Assembly (NCBI GenBank): GCA_030152565.1 | Contig: JASLJE010000005.1 | Location: forward strand, 1-42,557 | DNA: 42,557 bases | Direction of reading: 5' to 3' | Origin: Peptoniphilaceae bacterium | GTDB taxonomy: Bacteria; Bacillota; Clostridia; Tissierellales; Peptoniphilaceae | Part shown: in pieces, positions 14,824 to 23,589 of the stretch | Layout of the letters: the number at the start of each line of letters is the position of its first letter | Numbering within the stretch: the stretch's first letter is position 1 | Position numbers and translations under genes: made by a program | The notes under the pieces: model-generated | Database searches by the model: none | The model's input: the letters and a program-made list of their open reading frames with translations, nothing else | What the model was told of the DNA's origin: nothing

Positions 14824-15589
14824 CGAAAAGATTTATATGTTTCTTGTCTTTGCCTTTTTATATGCGCCTATTATAGTCCTAATAGTATTTTCCTTTAATG
14901 AATCCAAGTCTAGGGGCCAATGGACCAACTTCTCCTTGAAGTGGTATGTGGAGCTTTTTAATGACAAGGAGATAATGAGGTCGGTTACCACCACCTTTAT
15001 AGTGGCCATTATAGCCACCATAGTTTCAACCATAGTAGGAACCATGGCAGCAGTGGGACTTATGGAATACAAGTGGGGTAAAAGAAGGATCCTTTTAGGA
15101 TTAAACCAGGTTCCAGTTTTAAACCCTGATATAGTTACAGCGGTAGGACTTATGGTTTTATATAAGTTTGCCAACATAGGCCTGGGCTGGTTGACCCTGA
15201 TAATTTCCCACATAGTCTTTACCATACCCTATGTGATTTTATCAATCCTACCCAAGCTTAAGATGATGGATAAGAATCTAAGCGAGGCAGCCATGGATTT
15301 GGGGGCTACAGAGCTGCAAACCCTAACCAAGGTAATAATACCTGAAATCAAGGGGGGAATTGTAACAGGAGCCATTATGGCCTTTACCATGTCTATAGAT
15401 GACTTTGTTATATCCTTCTTTACTACAGGACATGGGGTTACAACTATTTCTACCACAGTATATTCTATGGCTAGAAAGGGAATTAATCCGTCTATAAATG
15501 CCCTATCAACTATTATGTTTGGCTTAACCCTGGTACTTTTAGTAATTGTCTACATTAAAACCAATGAAGAAGAAAGGATAAGAGGCTGA
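14801..15589 (+). CDS. potC: Spermidine/putrescine ABC transporter permease PotC
   Basis: A 262-residue partner permease with six helices. The EAA loop is AAMDLGATELQTLTKVIIPEI near residue 165, followed by GAIMAFTMSIDDFVISFFTTG, a segment very characteristic of PotC. ATG 14801 is preceded by GGGAGGT (14790-14796). It overlaps potB at its start, and its TGA stop overlaps the ATG of potD by one base (ATGA), so stoichiometric translation of permeases and binding protein is likely. Confidence 0.94.
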   Translation: MRQKLRISEKIYMFLVFAFLYAPIIVLIVFSFNESKSRGQWTNFSLKWYVELFNDKEIMRSVTTTFIVAIIATIVSTIVGTMAAVGLMEYKWGKRRILLGLNQVPVLNPDIVTAVGLMVLYKFANIGLGWLTLIISHIVFTIPYVILSILPKLKMMDKNLSEAAMDLGATELQTLTKVIIPEIKGGIVTGAIMAFTMSIDDFVISFFTTGHGVTTISTTVYSMARKGINPSINALSTIMFGLTLVLLVIVYIKTNEEERIRG

Positions 15590-16629
15590 TGAAAAAAAAG
15601 ACTTTAAGGATTTTATTTTTGCTGGGCCTGGTCCTAACACTTACCTCCTGTGGTAAGAAAGAGGCCAAGGATGTGGTAAACATCTACAATGCAGGTGAGT
15701 ATATAGACAAGGACCTTTTGGCCAAGTTTGAAAAAGAAACAGGGATCAAGGTTATCTATGATACCTTTGTAAACAATGAAGACCTTTATGTGAAGATGAA
15801 AAAGGCAGGTAGCCAATTTGACCTGGTTATGCCTTCTGACTATATGATAGAAAAAATGATCAAGGAAGACATGTTGGACAAGATAGATTTTAGCCATATA
15901 GACAACTATAAATATATAGATGATATCTATAAGGGACTGGACTATGATCCGGCCAATGAGTACTCTATTCCCTATTTTTGGGGTACAGTAGGTATTCTTT
16001 ATAATACAGACTTAGTTGATGAAGAAATTGACTCCTGGGATGTTTTGTGGGATGAAAAGTATAAAAATGAGATTATTATGCTGGACTCATCTAGGGACTC
16101 TATAGGAATTTCCCTAATTAGACTGGGTTATTCATCCAACTCTAAAAATGACAGAGAGCTGGAAGAGGCGAAGGAGGCCTTGAGCAATCAGTTTCCCCTT
16201 GTCTATGCTTATTTAGTAGATGAGACCAAGGATATTATGGTAAATGGAGATGCTAAGCTGGCTGTTATGTATTCAGGTAGTGCAGTAGAAGCCATGGATG
16301 AAAATGAATCCTTGGATTATATTGTACCTAAGGAAGGATCCAACCTTTGGTTTGACTCTATGGTTATTCCTAAAAATGCCAAGAACAAAGAAAATGCAGA
16401 AAAGTTTATTAACTTTATCCTAGAGCCAGAAAATGCTGCTCAAAATGCTGAGTATGTGGGCTATTCACTCCCTAGTAGTGAGGCGGCAGCCCTTTTGGAT
16501 GAGGAGGTAAGGGAGGACTATGTGGCCTATCCTAGCAAGGAAGTTATAGAAAACTTAGAAGTTTTTAGAGATCCTGGCGACTATGTGGAAGTCTATGATC
16601 AAATTTGGCAGTATGTAAAAAACAATTAA
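15589..16629 (+). CDS. potD: Spermidine/putrescine-binding lipoprotein PotD
   Basis: A 346-residue extracellular solute-binding lipoprotein that delivers polyamines to PotABC. The N-terminus is a lipoprotein signal with lipobox LTSC, so the mature protein starts at C21. VVNIYNAGEYIDKDLLAKFE and the FDLVMPSDYMIEKM segment are typical of the PotD/PotF binding fold (two-lobe, type II). Its start shares one base with the potC stop; AGAGG a few bases upstream serves as ribosome site. It is the last gene of the operon and is followed by a GC-rich terminator. Confidence 0.94.
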   Translation: MKKKTLRILFLLGLVLTLTSCGKKEAKDVVNIYNAGEYIDKDLLAKFEKETGIKVIYDTFVNNEDLYVKMKKAGSQFDLVMPSDYMIEKMIKEDMLDKIDFSHIDNYKYIDDIYKGLDYDPANEYSIPYFWGTVGILYNTDLVDEEIDSWDVLWDEKYKNEIIMLDSSRDSIGISLIRLGYSSNSKNDRELEEAKEALSNQFPLVYAYLVDETKDIMVNGDAKLAVMYSGSAVEAMDENESLDYIVPKEGSNLWFDSMVIPKNAKNKENAEKFINFILEPENAAQNAEYVGYSLPSSEAAALLDEEVREDYVAYPSKEVIENLEVFRDPGDYVEVYDQIWQYVKNN

Positions 16630-16642
16630 GAGAAAAGTTAAG

Positions 16643-16664
16643 AGAGGGGAGGGCCCCTCTTTTT
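16643..16664 (+). terminator. Terminator of the pot operon
   Basis: AGAGGGG (16643-16649) pairs with CCCCTCT (16654-16660) around AGGG, followed by T's. Confidence 0.85.
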
Positions 16665-16762
16665 CCTATATAAGGGATAAAAGTGTGTTTTTCCATAAAA
16701 TGGCTTAAACTAGGAGTTTGGGGATAAAATAAATGAACTTAACCAGGAAAAAGTTCAAAGTT

Positions 16763-16811
16763 TGTAAACAATTCGTAACAAACTTGTAAATAACTGTAAT
16801 AAAATTGTAAT
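16763..16811 (+). promoter_or_regulatory. Array of five WalR-like boxes
   Basis: Direct hexamer repeats occur at 16763 (TGTAAA), 16774 (CGTAAC), 16785 (TGTAAA), 16795 (TGTAAT) and 16806 (TGTAAT), with gaps of 5, 5, 4 and 5 bp, about one helical turn each. This matches the WalR (YycF) recognition pattern TGTWAH-N5-TGTWAH repeated along one face of the helix. The array ends 4 bp before the -35 of the wall hydrolase gene, a suitable place for activation. Regulator binding is inferred. Confidence 0.65.
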
Positions 16812-16815
16812 TTTC

Positions 16816-16844
16816 TTGAAATTAAATCTTTCAGAGTATATTAT
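16816..16844 (+). promoter_or_regulatory. Promoter of the NlpC/P60 wall hydrolase
   Basis: TTGAAA (16816-16821), a 17-bp spacer and TATTAT (16839-16844), immediately downstream of the WalR-like array. The predicted start is near 16851, about 33 nt before the ATG. Confidence 0.7.
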
Positions 16845-16883
16845 GTAAATAGTTACAAAATGATTACATTACCTGGAGGAAAA

Positions 16884-17954
16884 ATGAAAACTAAAAGTTC
16901 GTTTAAGAATAAATTAAAAGTATTGGGAATAACAGGAGCATTATTATTTAGCTCATTAAATATGAAAGACATAAAGGCCGCAGAAAGCTATAAGTTACAC
17001 AATGATGTAAATACATATTACAGCGCAGATGATGCAAGAAACAAGACAAATGCGGTGAAAAAATACAGCAAGGGAAATTACTATATTTACAAGACCTACA
17101 ATGGCATGGTAAATATATCTACAGTGGAAGATCAAGCAGGTGCTTGGATTAACCCTAAGGACAATTTAGAATTGGCAAAGGGAAAGACCATGTATGTAGC
17201 TAATAATGTTAATATGAGAAGTAAGGCTAGTGTAAAGTCTGCAAAAGTAAACTACCTATTAAAGGGAGAAGAAGTCCTTGCAGAAGATATGGGAAACTGG
17301 TTTAAGGTTGCTTTTGATGGTAGTCTAGGCTATGTAAGTAAAAACTTCTTAAGCGAAAAGTATGTTTCAGACTTAAACTACTCTACCATGTATATTGAAA
17401 ACAATGTAAATGTTAGAAAGGGCCCAGCAACTGATTTTGCTAGAACTGGTTACCTAGAAAGAGGAAGTAAGGTAGAGGCTGTTAGGACTGGAAACTGGTA
17501 TAGGGTATCAAATGGACAAGCTGAAGGATTTGTTCACCAAAACTTTATCACTAACAAGCCAGTTATAGATAGTTCAACAGAACTTACTAATAAAATTGTT
17601 AGTAAGGCTTTAGAATACAAGGGATATCCTTATGTATGGGGATCAAAAAATCCTAGTGTTGGTTTTGACTGTTCAGGTTTAATTCACTATGTTTATAAGA
17701 CAACTACAGGTGATGGACTGGGAGCTAGTACCCACCAACAAATCTTAAGAGGAAGGACAGTATCAAGTAACAATATGAAGCCAGGAGACTTAATGTTCTT
17801 TGGTTCAGTTTCAAATCCTTTCCACGTTGCCATGTATATAGGTAATAACAAGATGATCCACGCAGCAACACCATCCCAAGGTGTTATTATACAAGATGCT
17901 AACAACTCATGGGCAGCAAGCAATTTAGCTACTGTAAAGAGAATTGTAGAGTAA
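16884..17954 (+). CDS. Secreted SH3b-NlpC/P60 peptidoglycan endopeptidase
   Basis: A 356-residue exported wall hydrolase. Residues 1-33 are a signal peptide ending near DIKAAES. Two SH3b domains follow (about residues 100-155, with NNVNMRSKASVKS, and about 165-225, with NNVNVRKGPATDF). The C-terminal NlpC/P60 domain has catalytic C263 in GFDCSGLIHY, H314 in FHVAMYIGNN and a further H in MIHAA, so it should cut peptide stems of peptidoglycan (D,L-endopeptidase class). ATG 16884 has GGAGGA just upstream; the earlier in-frame ATG 16860 lacks one and falls close to the predicted start site. WalR-like boxes in front suggest control by the essential wall-stress two-component system. Confidence 0.93.
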   Translation: MKTKSSFKNKLKVLGITGALLFSSLNMKDIKAAESYKLHNDVNTYYSADDARNKTNAVKKYSKGNYYIYKTYNGMVNISTVEDQAGAWINPKDNLELAKGKTMYVANNVNMRSKASVKSAKVNYLLKGEEVLAEDMGNWFKVAFDGSLGYVSKNFLSEKYVSDLNYSTMYIENNVNVRKGPATDFARTGYLERGSKVEAVRTGNWYRVSNGQAEGFVHQNFITNKPVIDSSTELTNKIVSKALEYKGYPYVWGSKNPSVGFDCSGLIHYVYKTTTGDGLGASTHQQILRGRTVSSNNMKPGDLMFFGSVSNPFHVAMYIGNNKMIHAATPSQGVIIQDANNSWAASNLATVKRIVE

Positions 17955-17975
17955 TAAATATTGAAAAATAATTAT

Positions 17976-18013
17976 AAAAGGTCTATACTTGATAAGGTAT
18001 AGGTCTTTTTTTT
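17976..18013 (+). terminator. Terminator of the NlpC/P60 gene
   Basis: GGTCTATAC (17980-17988) pairs with GTATAGGTC (17996-18004), including two G-U pairs, with A's before and T8 after. It lies just before the folD ribosome site. Confidence 0.8.
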
Positions 18014-18024
18014 ATGGGGGAAAA

Positions 18025-18864
18025 ATGAAAATAATAAAGGGTAAGGATTTAAGTGAGAGAATAATAAATGAATTTAAAGATAAGATAGATGGGACTAAAA
18101 GGCCTTGTATGGCAACCATAAGAGTGGGAGAGGACCCAGGGGCCCTATCCTATGAAAGATCGATTAAGGCCAGGGCTAAAAAAGCCCATATAGACCTTAT
18201 TAACCATGTTTTAGATGAAACTAGTAGCCAGGAAGACCTTCTTGGTCTAATAGAAAAATTAAATGGGGATGATAGGGTAAATGGTATCCTTTTATTTAGA
18301 CCCCTACCAAGACACTTGGATGAGAAAGAGGCCTGTGATAGGATTTGCCTTAAAAAAGATATAGATGGGGCAAATACACAAAGCTTACATAAGTTAATGG
18401 TAAAAAATACATATAGGAATGTGCCTGCTACAGCTCTGGCCATTAAAACCTTTATAGAAGCCCAGGTAGATCTTAGGGGGAAAAACATTTTAATAATAAA
18501 TAGGTCCTTGGTCATAGGCAAGCCCTTGAGCCTACTATTATTAAATGAAGATGCAACAGTTACCATAGCCCATTCAAAAAGTAAGAATATAGAAAGCTTA
18601 TTGAAAGATAAAGATGTTATAATATCAGCAGTGGGCCAGGCTGAACTTTTTGATTTTAATGATTTAAAGGAAAATTGTATTATAATAGATATGGGCCTAT
18701 CCTATAAGGATGGAAGCTACAAGGGTGATATTAGATTAGGGTCTATAGAAGGCCAAGAAGTAGCCTATGTTCCGCCTATAGGAGGAATAGGTGGCATAAC
18801 AACATCTATAATATTAAGACAGACCTATGAGAACTTTATAGATCAGGAGGAAATAAATGAATAA
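18025..18864 (+). CDS. folD: FolD-type methylene-tetrahydrofolate dehydrogenase/cyclohydrolase (divergent)
   Basis: A 279-residue folate enzyme interconverting methylene-, methenyl- and formyl-THF. The fold is clear: VGEDPGALSYERS, FRPLPRHLDEKEACDR, KKDIDGANTQS, the NAD(P)-binding segment INRSLVIGKPLSLLLLNEDA, and PPIGGIGGITTSIILRQT at the end. Key motifs deviate from E. coli FolD: the catalytic YxxxK reads YERSIK (Lys one residue late), PCTPxG is PATALA, and GRS is NRS. The tyrosine and nearby lysines remain. It may belong to a divergent clostridial subfamily, and its cyclohydrolase activity is uncertain. ATG 18025 follows GGGGGAAAA. trpS starts inside its last codons. Confidence 0.88.
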   Translation: MKIIKGKDLSERIINEFKDKIDGTKRPCMATIRVGEDPGALSYERSIKARAKKAHIDLINHVLDETSSQEDLLGLIEKLNGDDRVNGILLFRPLPRHLDEKEACDRICLKKDIDGANTQSLHKLMVKNTYRNVPATALAIKTFIEAQVDLRGKNILIINRSLVIGKPLSLLLLNEDATVTIAHSKSKNIESLLKDKDVIISAVGQAELFDFNDLKENCIIIDMGLSYKDGSYKGDIRLGSIEGQEVAYVPPIGGIGGITTSIILRQTYENFIDQEEINE

Positions 18865-19849
18865 GAAAACCGTTTTAAGTTTGGTTCAGCCATCAGGACA
18901 GTTGACTATAGGAAACTATCTGGGTGCCATGAAACAATTTGTTAAATTACAGGATGAATATAATTGTTATTTTGGAGTTGCGGACCTACACTCTATTACA
19001 GTACCTCAAGTACCTAAGGACTTGAGAAGAAGGACTAAGGAAGTAATAGCCCTATACTTAGCTATAGGTTTAGATCCAGAAAAGACAACTATCTTTATTC
19101 AATCACATGTAAAAGAACATCTTCAATTGTATTGGGTCCTAAATTCTATATCCTATATGGGACAACTTTCCAGGATGACACAGTTTAAGGACAAGTCACA
19201 AAAAAGTGATGAAAATTTAAATGCAGCCTTATTTACATATCCAAGTTTAATGGCGGCAGATATTTTACTTTATCAGGCAGACTATGTTCCAGTTGGTGAA
19301 GACCAAAGACAGCACTTGGAGTTAACCAGGGACCTGGCTGAGAGATTTAACAACAAGTACTCTCCAACTTTTAAAGTACCAGATCCTTTAATCAACAAGG
19401 GGATAAGTAAAATTATGAGTTTAAAAAACCCTGAGATAAAGATGAGTAAGTCTGATCCGGATGAAAATGCCTATATACTAATCTTAGATGAGCCTAAGGT
19501 AATAAGAAGGAAGATAAAAAGAGCTGTAACAGATTCTGAAGCTAACTTTGCCTACAATGATAGACAGGCTGGCCTAAAGAACCTAATAGACATTTATGTG
19601 GCCTTCACTGGTGGTGAAGTAGACCAGGTAGTGGCTAAGTATGAGAAGGAAAGCTATGCTAAATTTAAAGAAGATTTAGCTGAAGTAATAATAAATGAAT
19701 TAGAACCTATCCAGGCTAGATATAAGGAAATTATAGAAGATAAGTCCTTGATTGAAGAAGTCTGCGAAAAGGGAAGAATTAGTGCAGAAAGGGAAGCGAG
19801 AAAGACTGTAAGCAAGGTTTATAGAAAAGTCGGCTTTGTTCAACAGTAG
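18857..19849 (+). CDS. trpS: Tryptophanyl-tRNA synthetase
   Basis: A 330-residue class I aminoacyl-tRNA synthetase charging tRNA-Trp (the tRNA itself is at 1891). The HIGH-type motif is TIGN in QPSGQLTIGNYLGAM near residue 18, and the KMSKS motif is intact in EIKMSKSDPDENA near residue 200. VGEDQRQHLELTRDLAERFN is the conserved tryptophan-site segment. CAGGAGG lies 6-8 nt upstream of ATG 18857, which overlaps the end of folD by 8 bp. No T-box leader is present. The LCP gene follows after 9 nt. Confidence 0.96.
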   Translation: MNKKTVLSLVQPSGQLTIGNYLGAMKQFVKLQDEYNCYFGVADLHSITVPQVPKDLRRRTKEVIALYLAIGLDPEKTTIFIQSHVKEHLQLYWVLNSISYMGQLSRMTQFKDKSQKSDENLNAALFTYPSLMAADILLYQADYVPVGEDQRQHLELTRDLAERFNNKYSPTFKVPDPLINKGISKIMSLKNPEIKMSKSDPDENAYILILDEPKVIRRKIKRAVTDSEANFAYNDRQAGLKNLIDIYVAFTGGEVDQVVAKYEKESYAKFKEDLAEVIINELEPIQARYKEIIEDKSLIEEVCEKGRISAEREARKTVSKVYRKVGFVQQ

Positions 19850-19858
19850 GTGAGAAAG

Positions 19859-20809
19859 ATGAAAACATTTAAAAAAATATTAAAGATCCTACTACTCCTA
19901 GTATTAATAGGGGTGGCATGGTACTATGGTACAATTTGGTATCACAATTACACGTCAGATAAGAACGCTAATAACAATGTGGTGAAGGAAGATATTAAGC
20001 CAGAGGATTTAGGCCATGAAAATGAAATAAAACCATCAGTAGATGGGGAAATCTTATTTTTACTAGCTGGTCTAGACCAAAATCAAGGACAATCAGGAGA
20101 ACACACTAGATCTGATACTTTGATGTTGGTAAAGTTAAACTTTAACACGGGAGAAACAGACATTATATCCATACCAAGAGACACTAGGGTACCTGTTCAA
20201 GGTCAATTGGACAAGATTAACCACGCTGCAGCCTATGATGGTCTAAAGCTAACCATAAAGACTATTAGGGACTGGTTGAATATAGATCTTGACTACTATG
20301 TTAAGGTAAACTTTGAATCAGTTGAAAAGGTAATAGACATTATGGGTGGAGTAGACATAGAAGTTCCAGAAGTAATGGCTAGTTGGGTTGGAGTAGAGCC
20401 AGGCATGCAAAAGCTTAATGGAGAACAAGCCCTTAAATATGTAAGATTTAGAAAGGGGTATATAGATGGAGATCTAGGTAGAGTTCACGCCCAACAAAAA
20501 TTCATCAAGGCTTTCTTAGATGAGATAACCAAGGCCGGGAATATTGCTAGAGCACCAGTGTTTATAGATTTATTCTTTAAAGAAGTAGATACTAATATTT
20601 CCTATTCCTATATAGTATCCAAGTTGCCATCAGCACCTAAGTTTGGAAGTAGTAAGTTAAATACCTACACCATACCAGGAGATGGCCAATATATAGATGG
20701 TATATCCTATTACCTATACTATGAAAATGAAACCATGGAATTAAGAGATAAGGTTTTAAGTGAGTATGTAATAGATGAAAACTATGATCCTAGTCAGGTT
20801 GATAATTAA
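19859..20809 (+). CDS. LytR-CpsA-Psr (LCP) family cell-wall polymer ligase
   Basis: A 316-residue membrane-anchored protein. Residues about 6-25 are a transmembrane helix (ILLLLVLIGVAWYYG), and the rest is outside the cell. The LCP domain shows RSDTLMLVKLN, ISIPRDTRVPV (Arg/Asp contacting the polyprenyl pyrophosphate), LNGEQALKYVRFRKG and DLGRVHAQQKFI. Family members attach teichoic acids or other polymers from lipid carriers to peptidoglycan. ATG 19859 has AGGTGAG upstream; GTG 19850 is part of that ribosome site. It is the last gene of the folD-trpS cluster and ends at a bidirectional terminator. Confidence 0.93.
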   Translation: MKTFKKILKILLLLVLIGVAWYYGTIWYHNYTSDKNANNNVVKEDIKPEDLGHENEIKPSVDGEILFLLAGLDQNQGQSGEHTRSDTLMLVKLNFNTGETDIISIPRDTRVPVQGQLDKINHAAAYDGLKLTIKTIRDWLNIDLDYYVKVNFESVEKVIDIMGGVDIEVPEVMASWVGVEPGMQKLNGEQALKYVRFRKGYIDGDLGRVHAQQKFIKAFLDEITKAGNIARAPVFIDLFFKEVDTNISYSYIVSKLPSAPKFGSSKLNTYTIPGDGQYIDGISYYLYYENETMELRDKVLSEYVIDENYDPSQVDN

Positions 20810-20888
20810 AGGATAAAGACTGGGAAGATACAAAGTAAAAGAATTAAGAAAAAGTAAAATAAAGAGTAAAACAAAAAAATAAGCAAGT

Positions 20889-20920
20889 AAAAAGAAGTAG
20901 TATAATTACTACTTCTTTTT
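20889..20920. terminator. Bidirectional terminator between LCP gene and ppdK
   Basis: AAAAAGAAGTAGTA (20889-20902) and TACTACTTCTTTTT (20907-20920) form a perfect 14-bp stem with loop TAAT. A and T tracts on both arms allow use in both directions. Confidence 0.93.
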
Positions 20921-20932
20921 CTATACTTAAGC

Positions 20933-23566
20933 TTAGTTAGCCTTATCTTTAATAACTTTTTGAGCAGCTGCTAATCTAGCGATAGGTACTCTAAATGGTG
21001 AGCATGAAACATAGTCTAATCCTATTTCATCACAGAATTCAACTGTATTTGGTTCTCCACCGTGTTCTCCACAGATTCCTAAGTGGATTTCTGGTCTAGC
21101 AGATCTACCTAATTTAACAGCATTCTTCATTAATTGTCCAACACCCTTTTGGTCTAATACTTGGAATGGATCTTTTTCGAAGATTCCTTTTTCTACGTAT
21201 TCGCTTAAGAATTTACCAGCGTCATCTCTTGAGAAACCATAAGTCATTTGTGTTAAGTCGTTTGTACCAAAACTAAAGAATTCAGCTTCTTCAGCAATTT
21301 CGTCAGCTAGTAAAGTAGCTCTAGGTATTTCAATCATAGTACCTACAAGGTAGGTTAATTCAGCATTTCTTTCTTTTAATAATGCTTCAATTTCTTCTAC
21401 AATTTCTTTCTTAACATAGCCTAATTCCTTAGGATCTCCAGCTAATGGAATCATGATTTCTGGAACTATATTAACGCCTTCATCTTGTAATCTTAAAGCA
21501 GCCTTAATGATAGCTCTAACTTGCATTCTGTAAATTTCTGGATAAGTTACAGCAAGTCTTAATCCTCTGTGTCCTAACATTGGGTTAACTTCTTTTAATG
21601 ATTCAATAACGTTCTTAAGATCTTCTACAGATACGCCCATTTGGTCTGATACAGCTTGAATTTCTTCATCTGTATGAGGAACGAATTCGTGTAGTGGTGG
21701 ATCCAATAGACGAACAGTTACAGGAAGTTCTCCCATAGTTTTATATATTTCATAGAAGTCTTCTTCTTGGATTGGTTCAATCTTAGCTAATGCTTTTTCT
21801 CTTTGTTCAACTGTTTTTGAAAGGATCATTTCTCTTACAGAAGTGATTCTGTCGCTAGCGAAGAACATGTGTTCAGTACGGCAAAGACCGATACCTTCAG
21901 CTCCTAATTCAACAGCTTGTGCAGCGTCTTTTGGAGTATCAGCATTAGTTCTAACTTTTAATCTTCTTACTTCATCAGCCCAGCTCATGAATTTAGCAAA
22001 GTTACCTGATACTGAAGCTTCTTCAGTTTCTAATTCACCTGCGTAAATATTACCAGTTGAACCGTCTAAGGAAATAATATCCTTATCAGTATAAGTTTTA
22101 CCATTCATGGTTAAGGTTCTTGAGTTTTCATCGATAACTATATCGTGAGCACCAGATACACAACATTTACCCATACCACGAGCAACTACTGCTGCGTGAG
22201 AAGTCATACCACCACGTGCAGTTAAGATACCCTTAGCTGATACCATACCTTCTAAATCTTCAGGTGATGTTTCAATTCTAGCTAGGATAACATCTTCCCC
22301 ATTAGCGTGTCTTTCAGCTGCTTCTTTTGCACTGAAGGCAATGTAGCCTGCTGCTGCACCTGGAGATGCTGCTAAACCTTTAGCTGAGACTTCAGCTGTT
22401 TTTAAGGCTTCAGCACTAAATGTTGGGTGAAGTAATTGGTCTAAAGCGTTTGGCTCAACCATTAATAAAGCTTCTTCTTTTGTTCTTAATCCTTCTTCTA
22501 CTAAATCAACAGCAATGTTTACTGCAGCTCCTGCAGTTCTCTTACCATTTCTTGTTTGAAGAATAAATAATTTACCATTTTCAATAGTGAACTCTAGGTC
22601 TTGCATGTCTCTATAGTGTTTTTCTAGAGTTTCTGCAGTTTCAGCGAATTCATCATAAAGTTCTGGCATAATATCGTGTAAGTGTGAAATATGTTCTGGA
22701 GTTCTGATACCAGCAACAACGTCTTCACCTTGTGCGTTCATTAAGTATTCACCATATAACTTGTTTTCACCTGTAGCTGGGTCTCTTGAGAAAGCAACAC
22801 CAGTACCTGAAGTTTCACCCATGTTACCGAATACCATTGATTGAACGTTAACAGCTGTTCCTAAGTCATGAGCAATATCGTTCATTCTTCTATAGAAGAT
22901 AGCTCTTTCGTTATTCCATGAAGCAAATACAGCTTCAACAGCTTTTTCTAATTGTTCATGAGGGTTTTGAGGGAAGTCTTCTCCCAAGTTATCCTTATAA
23001 ACTTTTTTGAAGCCTTCAACAACTTCTTTTAAGTCGTCAGCAGTTAAATCAGTATCTAAGTTAGCTCCAACTGCTTCTTTTTTACCATCTAAAACTTCGT
23101 CGAATTTTGATTTTGGTACTCCCATAGCAACGTCAGCAAACATTTGGATAAATCTTCTGTATGAGTCATAAGCAAATCTTTCGTTACCAGTGTTTTTAGC
23201 AACTGCCTTAACTGCAACATCGTTTAAACCTAAGTTTAAGATTGTATCCATCATTCCTGGCATTGATACAACAGCTCCTGAACGAACTGAGAATAAAAGT
23301 GGGTTAGTATCGTCCCCAAATTTCTTACCTAATTTTTCTTCAGTTACTTTGATGTGTTCATCAATTTCCTTGATAAGATCATCCCAAAGATGTTCTCCTT
23401 CATCATAGTATCTGTTACATGCTTCTGTTGTTACTGTGAAACCATAAGGTACATTAATTCCTAGGCTAGTCATTTCAGCAAGGTTAGCTCCCTTACCACC
23501 TAGAATATTTTTCATGTCTTTGTTACCTTCGTCAAAACCGTAAACGTATTTTCTTTCCATCGGCAT
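20933..23566 (-). CDS. ppdK: Pyruvate, phosphate dikinase
   Basis: An 877-residue enzyme interconverting pyruvate + ATP + Pi with PEP + AMP + PPi, used by many anaerobes in PPi-linked glycolysis. The N-terminal ATP-grasp domain starts KNILGGKGANLAEMTSLG, the swivelling phosphohistidine domain has GGMTSHAAVVARGMGKCCVSG with catalytic H457 and regulatory T455, and the C-terminal PEP/pyruvate barrel has GLCRTEHMFF and FGTNDLTQMTYG. If translation begins at the second ATG (two codons later), numbering matches the classic H455/T453. AAAGGGG lies upstream. The gene for its regulatory kinase is immediately upstream on the same strand (23 bp). Codon use is visibly biased, suggesting high expression. 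Confidence 0.97.
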   Translation of the reverse strand: MPMERKYVYGFDEGNKDMKNILGGKGANLAEMTSLGINVPYGFTVTTEACNRYYDEGEHLWDDLIKEIDEHIKVTEEKLGKKFGDDTNPLLFSVRSGAVVSMPGMMDTILNLGLNDVAVKAVAKNTGNERFAYDSYRRFIQMFADVAMGVPKSKFDEVLDGKKEAVGANLDTDLTADDLKEVVEGFKKVYKDNLGEDFPQNPHEQLEKAVEAVFASWNNERAIFYRRMNDIAHDLGTAVNVQSMVFGNMGETSGTGVAFSRDPATGENKLYGEYLMNAQGEDVVAGIRTPEHISHLHDIMPELYDEFAETAETLEKHYRDMQDLEFTIENGKLFILQTRNGKRTAGAAVNIAVDLVEEGLRTKEEALLMVEPNALDQLLHPTFSAEALKTAEVSAKGLAASPGAAAGYIAFSAKEAAERHANGEDVILARIETSPEDLEGMVSAKGILTARGGMTSHAAVVARGMGKCCVSGAHDIVIDENSRTLTMNGKTYTDKDIISLDGSTGNIYAGELETEEASVSGNFAKFMSWADEVRRLKVRTNADTPKDAAQAVELGAEGIGLCRTEHMFFASDRITSVREMILSKTVEQREKALAKIEPIQEEDFYEIYKTMGELPVTVRLLDPPLHEFVPHTDEEIQAVSDQMGVSVEDLKNVIESLKEVNPMLGHRGLRLAVTYPEIYRMQVRAIIKAALRLQDEGVNIVPEIMIPLAGDPKELGYVKKEIVEEIEALLKERNAELTYLVGTMIEIPRATLLADEIAEEAEFFSFGTNDLTQMTYGFSRDDAGKFLSEYVEKGIFEKDPFQVLDQKGVGQLMKNAVKLGRSARPEIHLGICGEHGGEPNTVEFCDEIGLDYVSCSPFRVPIARLAAAQKVIKDKAN

Positions 23567-23589
23567 TTTACCCCTTTCATATTTTTCAG

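Noticed and set aside
18150..18566. Long antisense frame inside folD
   Set aside because: It is a shadow of the coding frame; there is no ribosome site or promoter, and the sense gene has clear family motifs.
18857..18900. T-box control of trpS
   Set aside because: trpS starts inside the end of folD, so no leader exists for a T-box.
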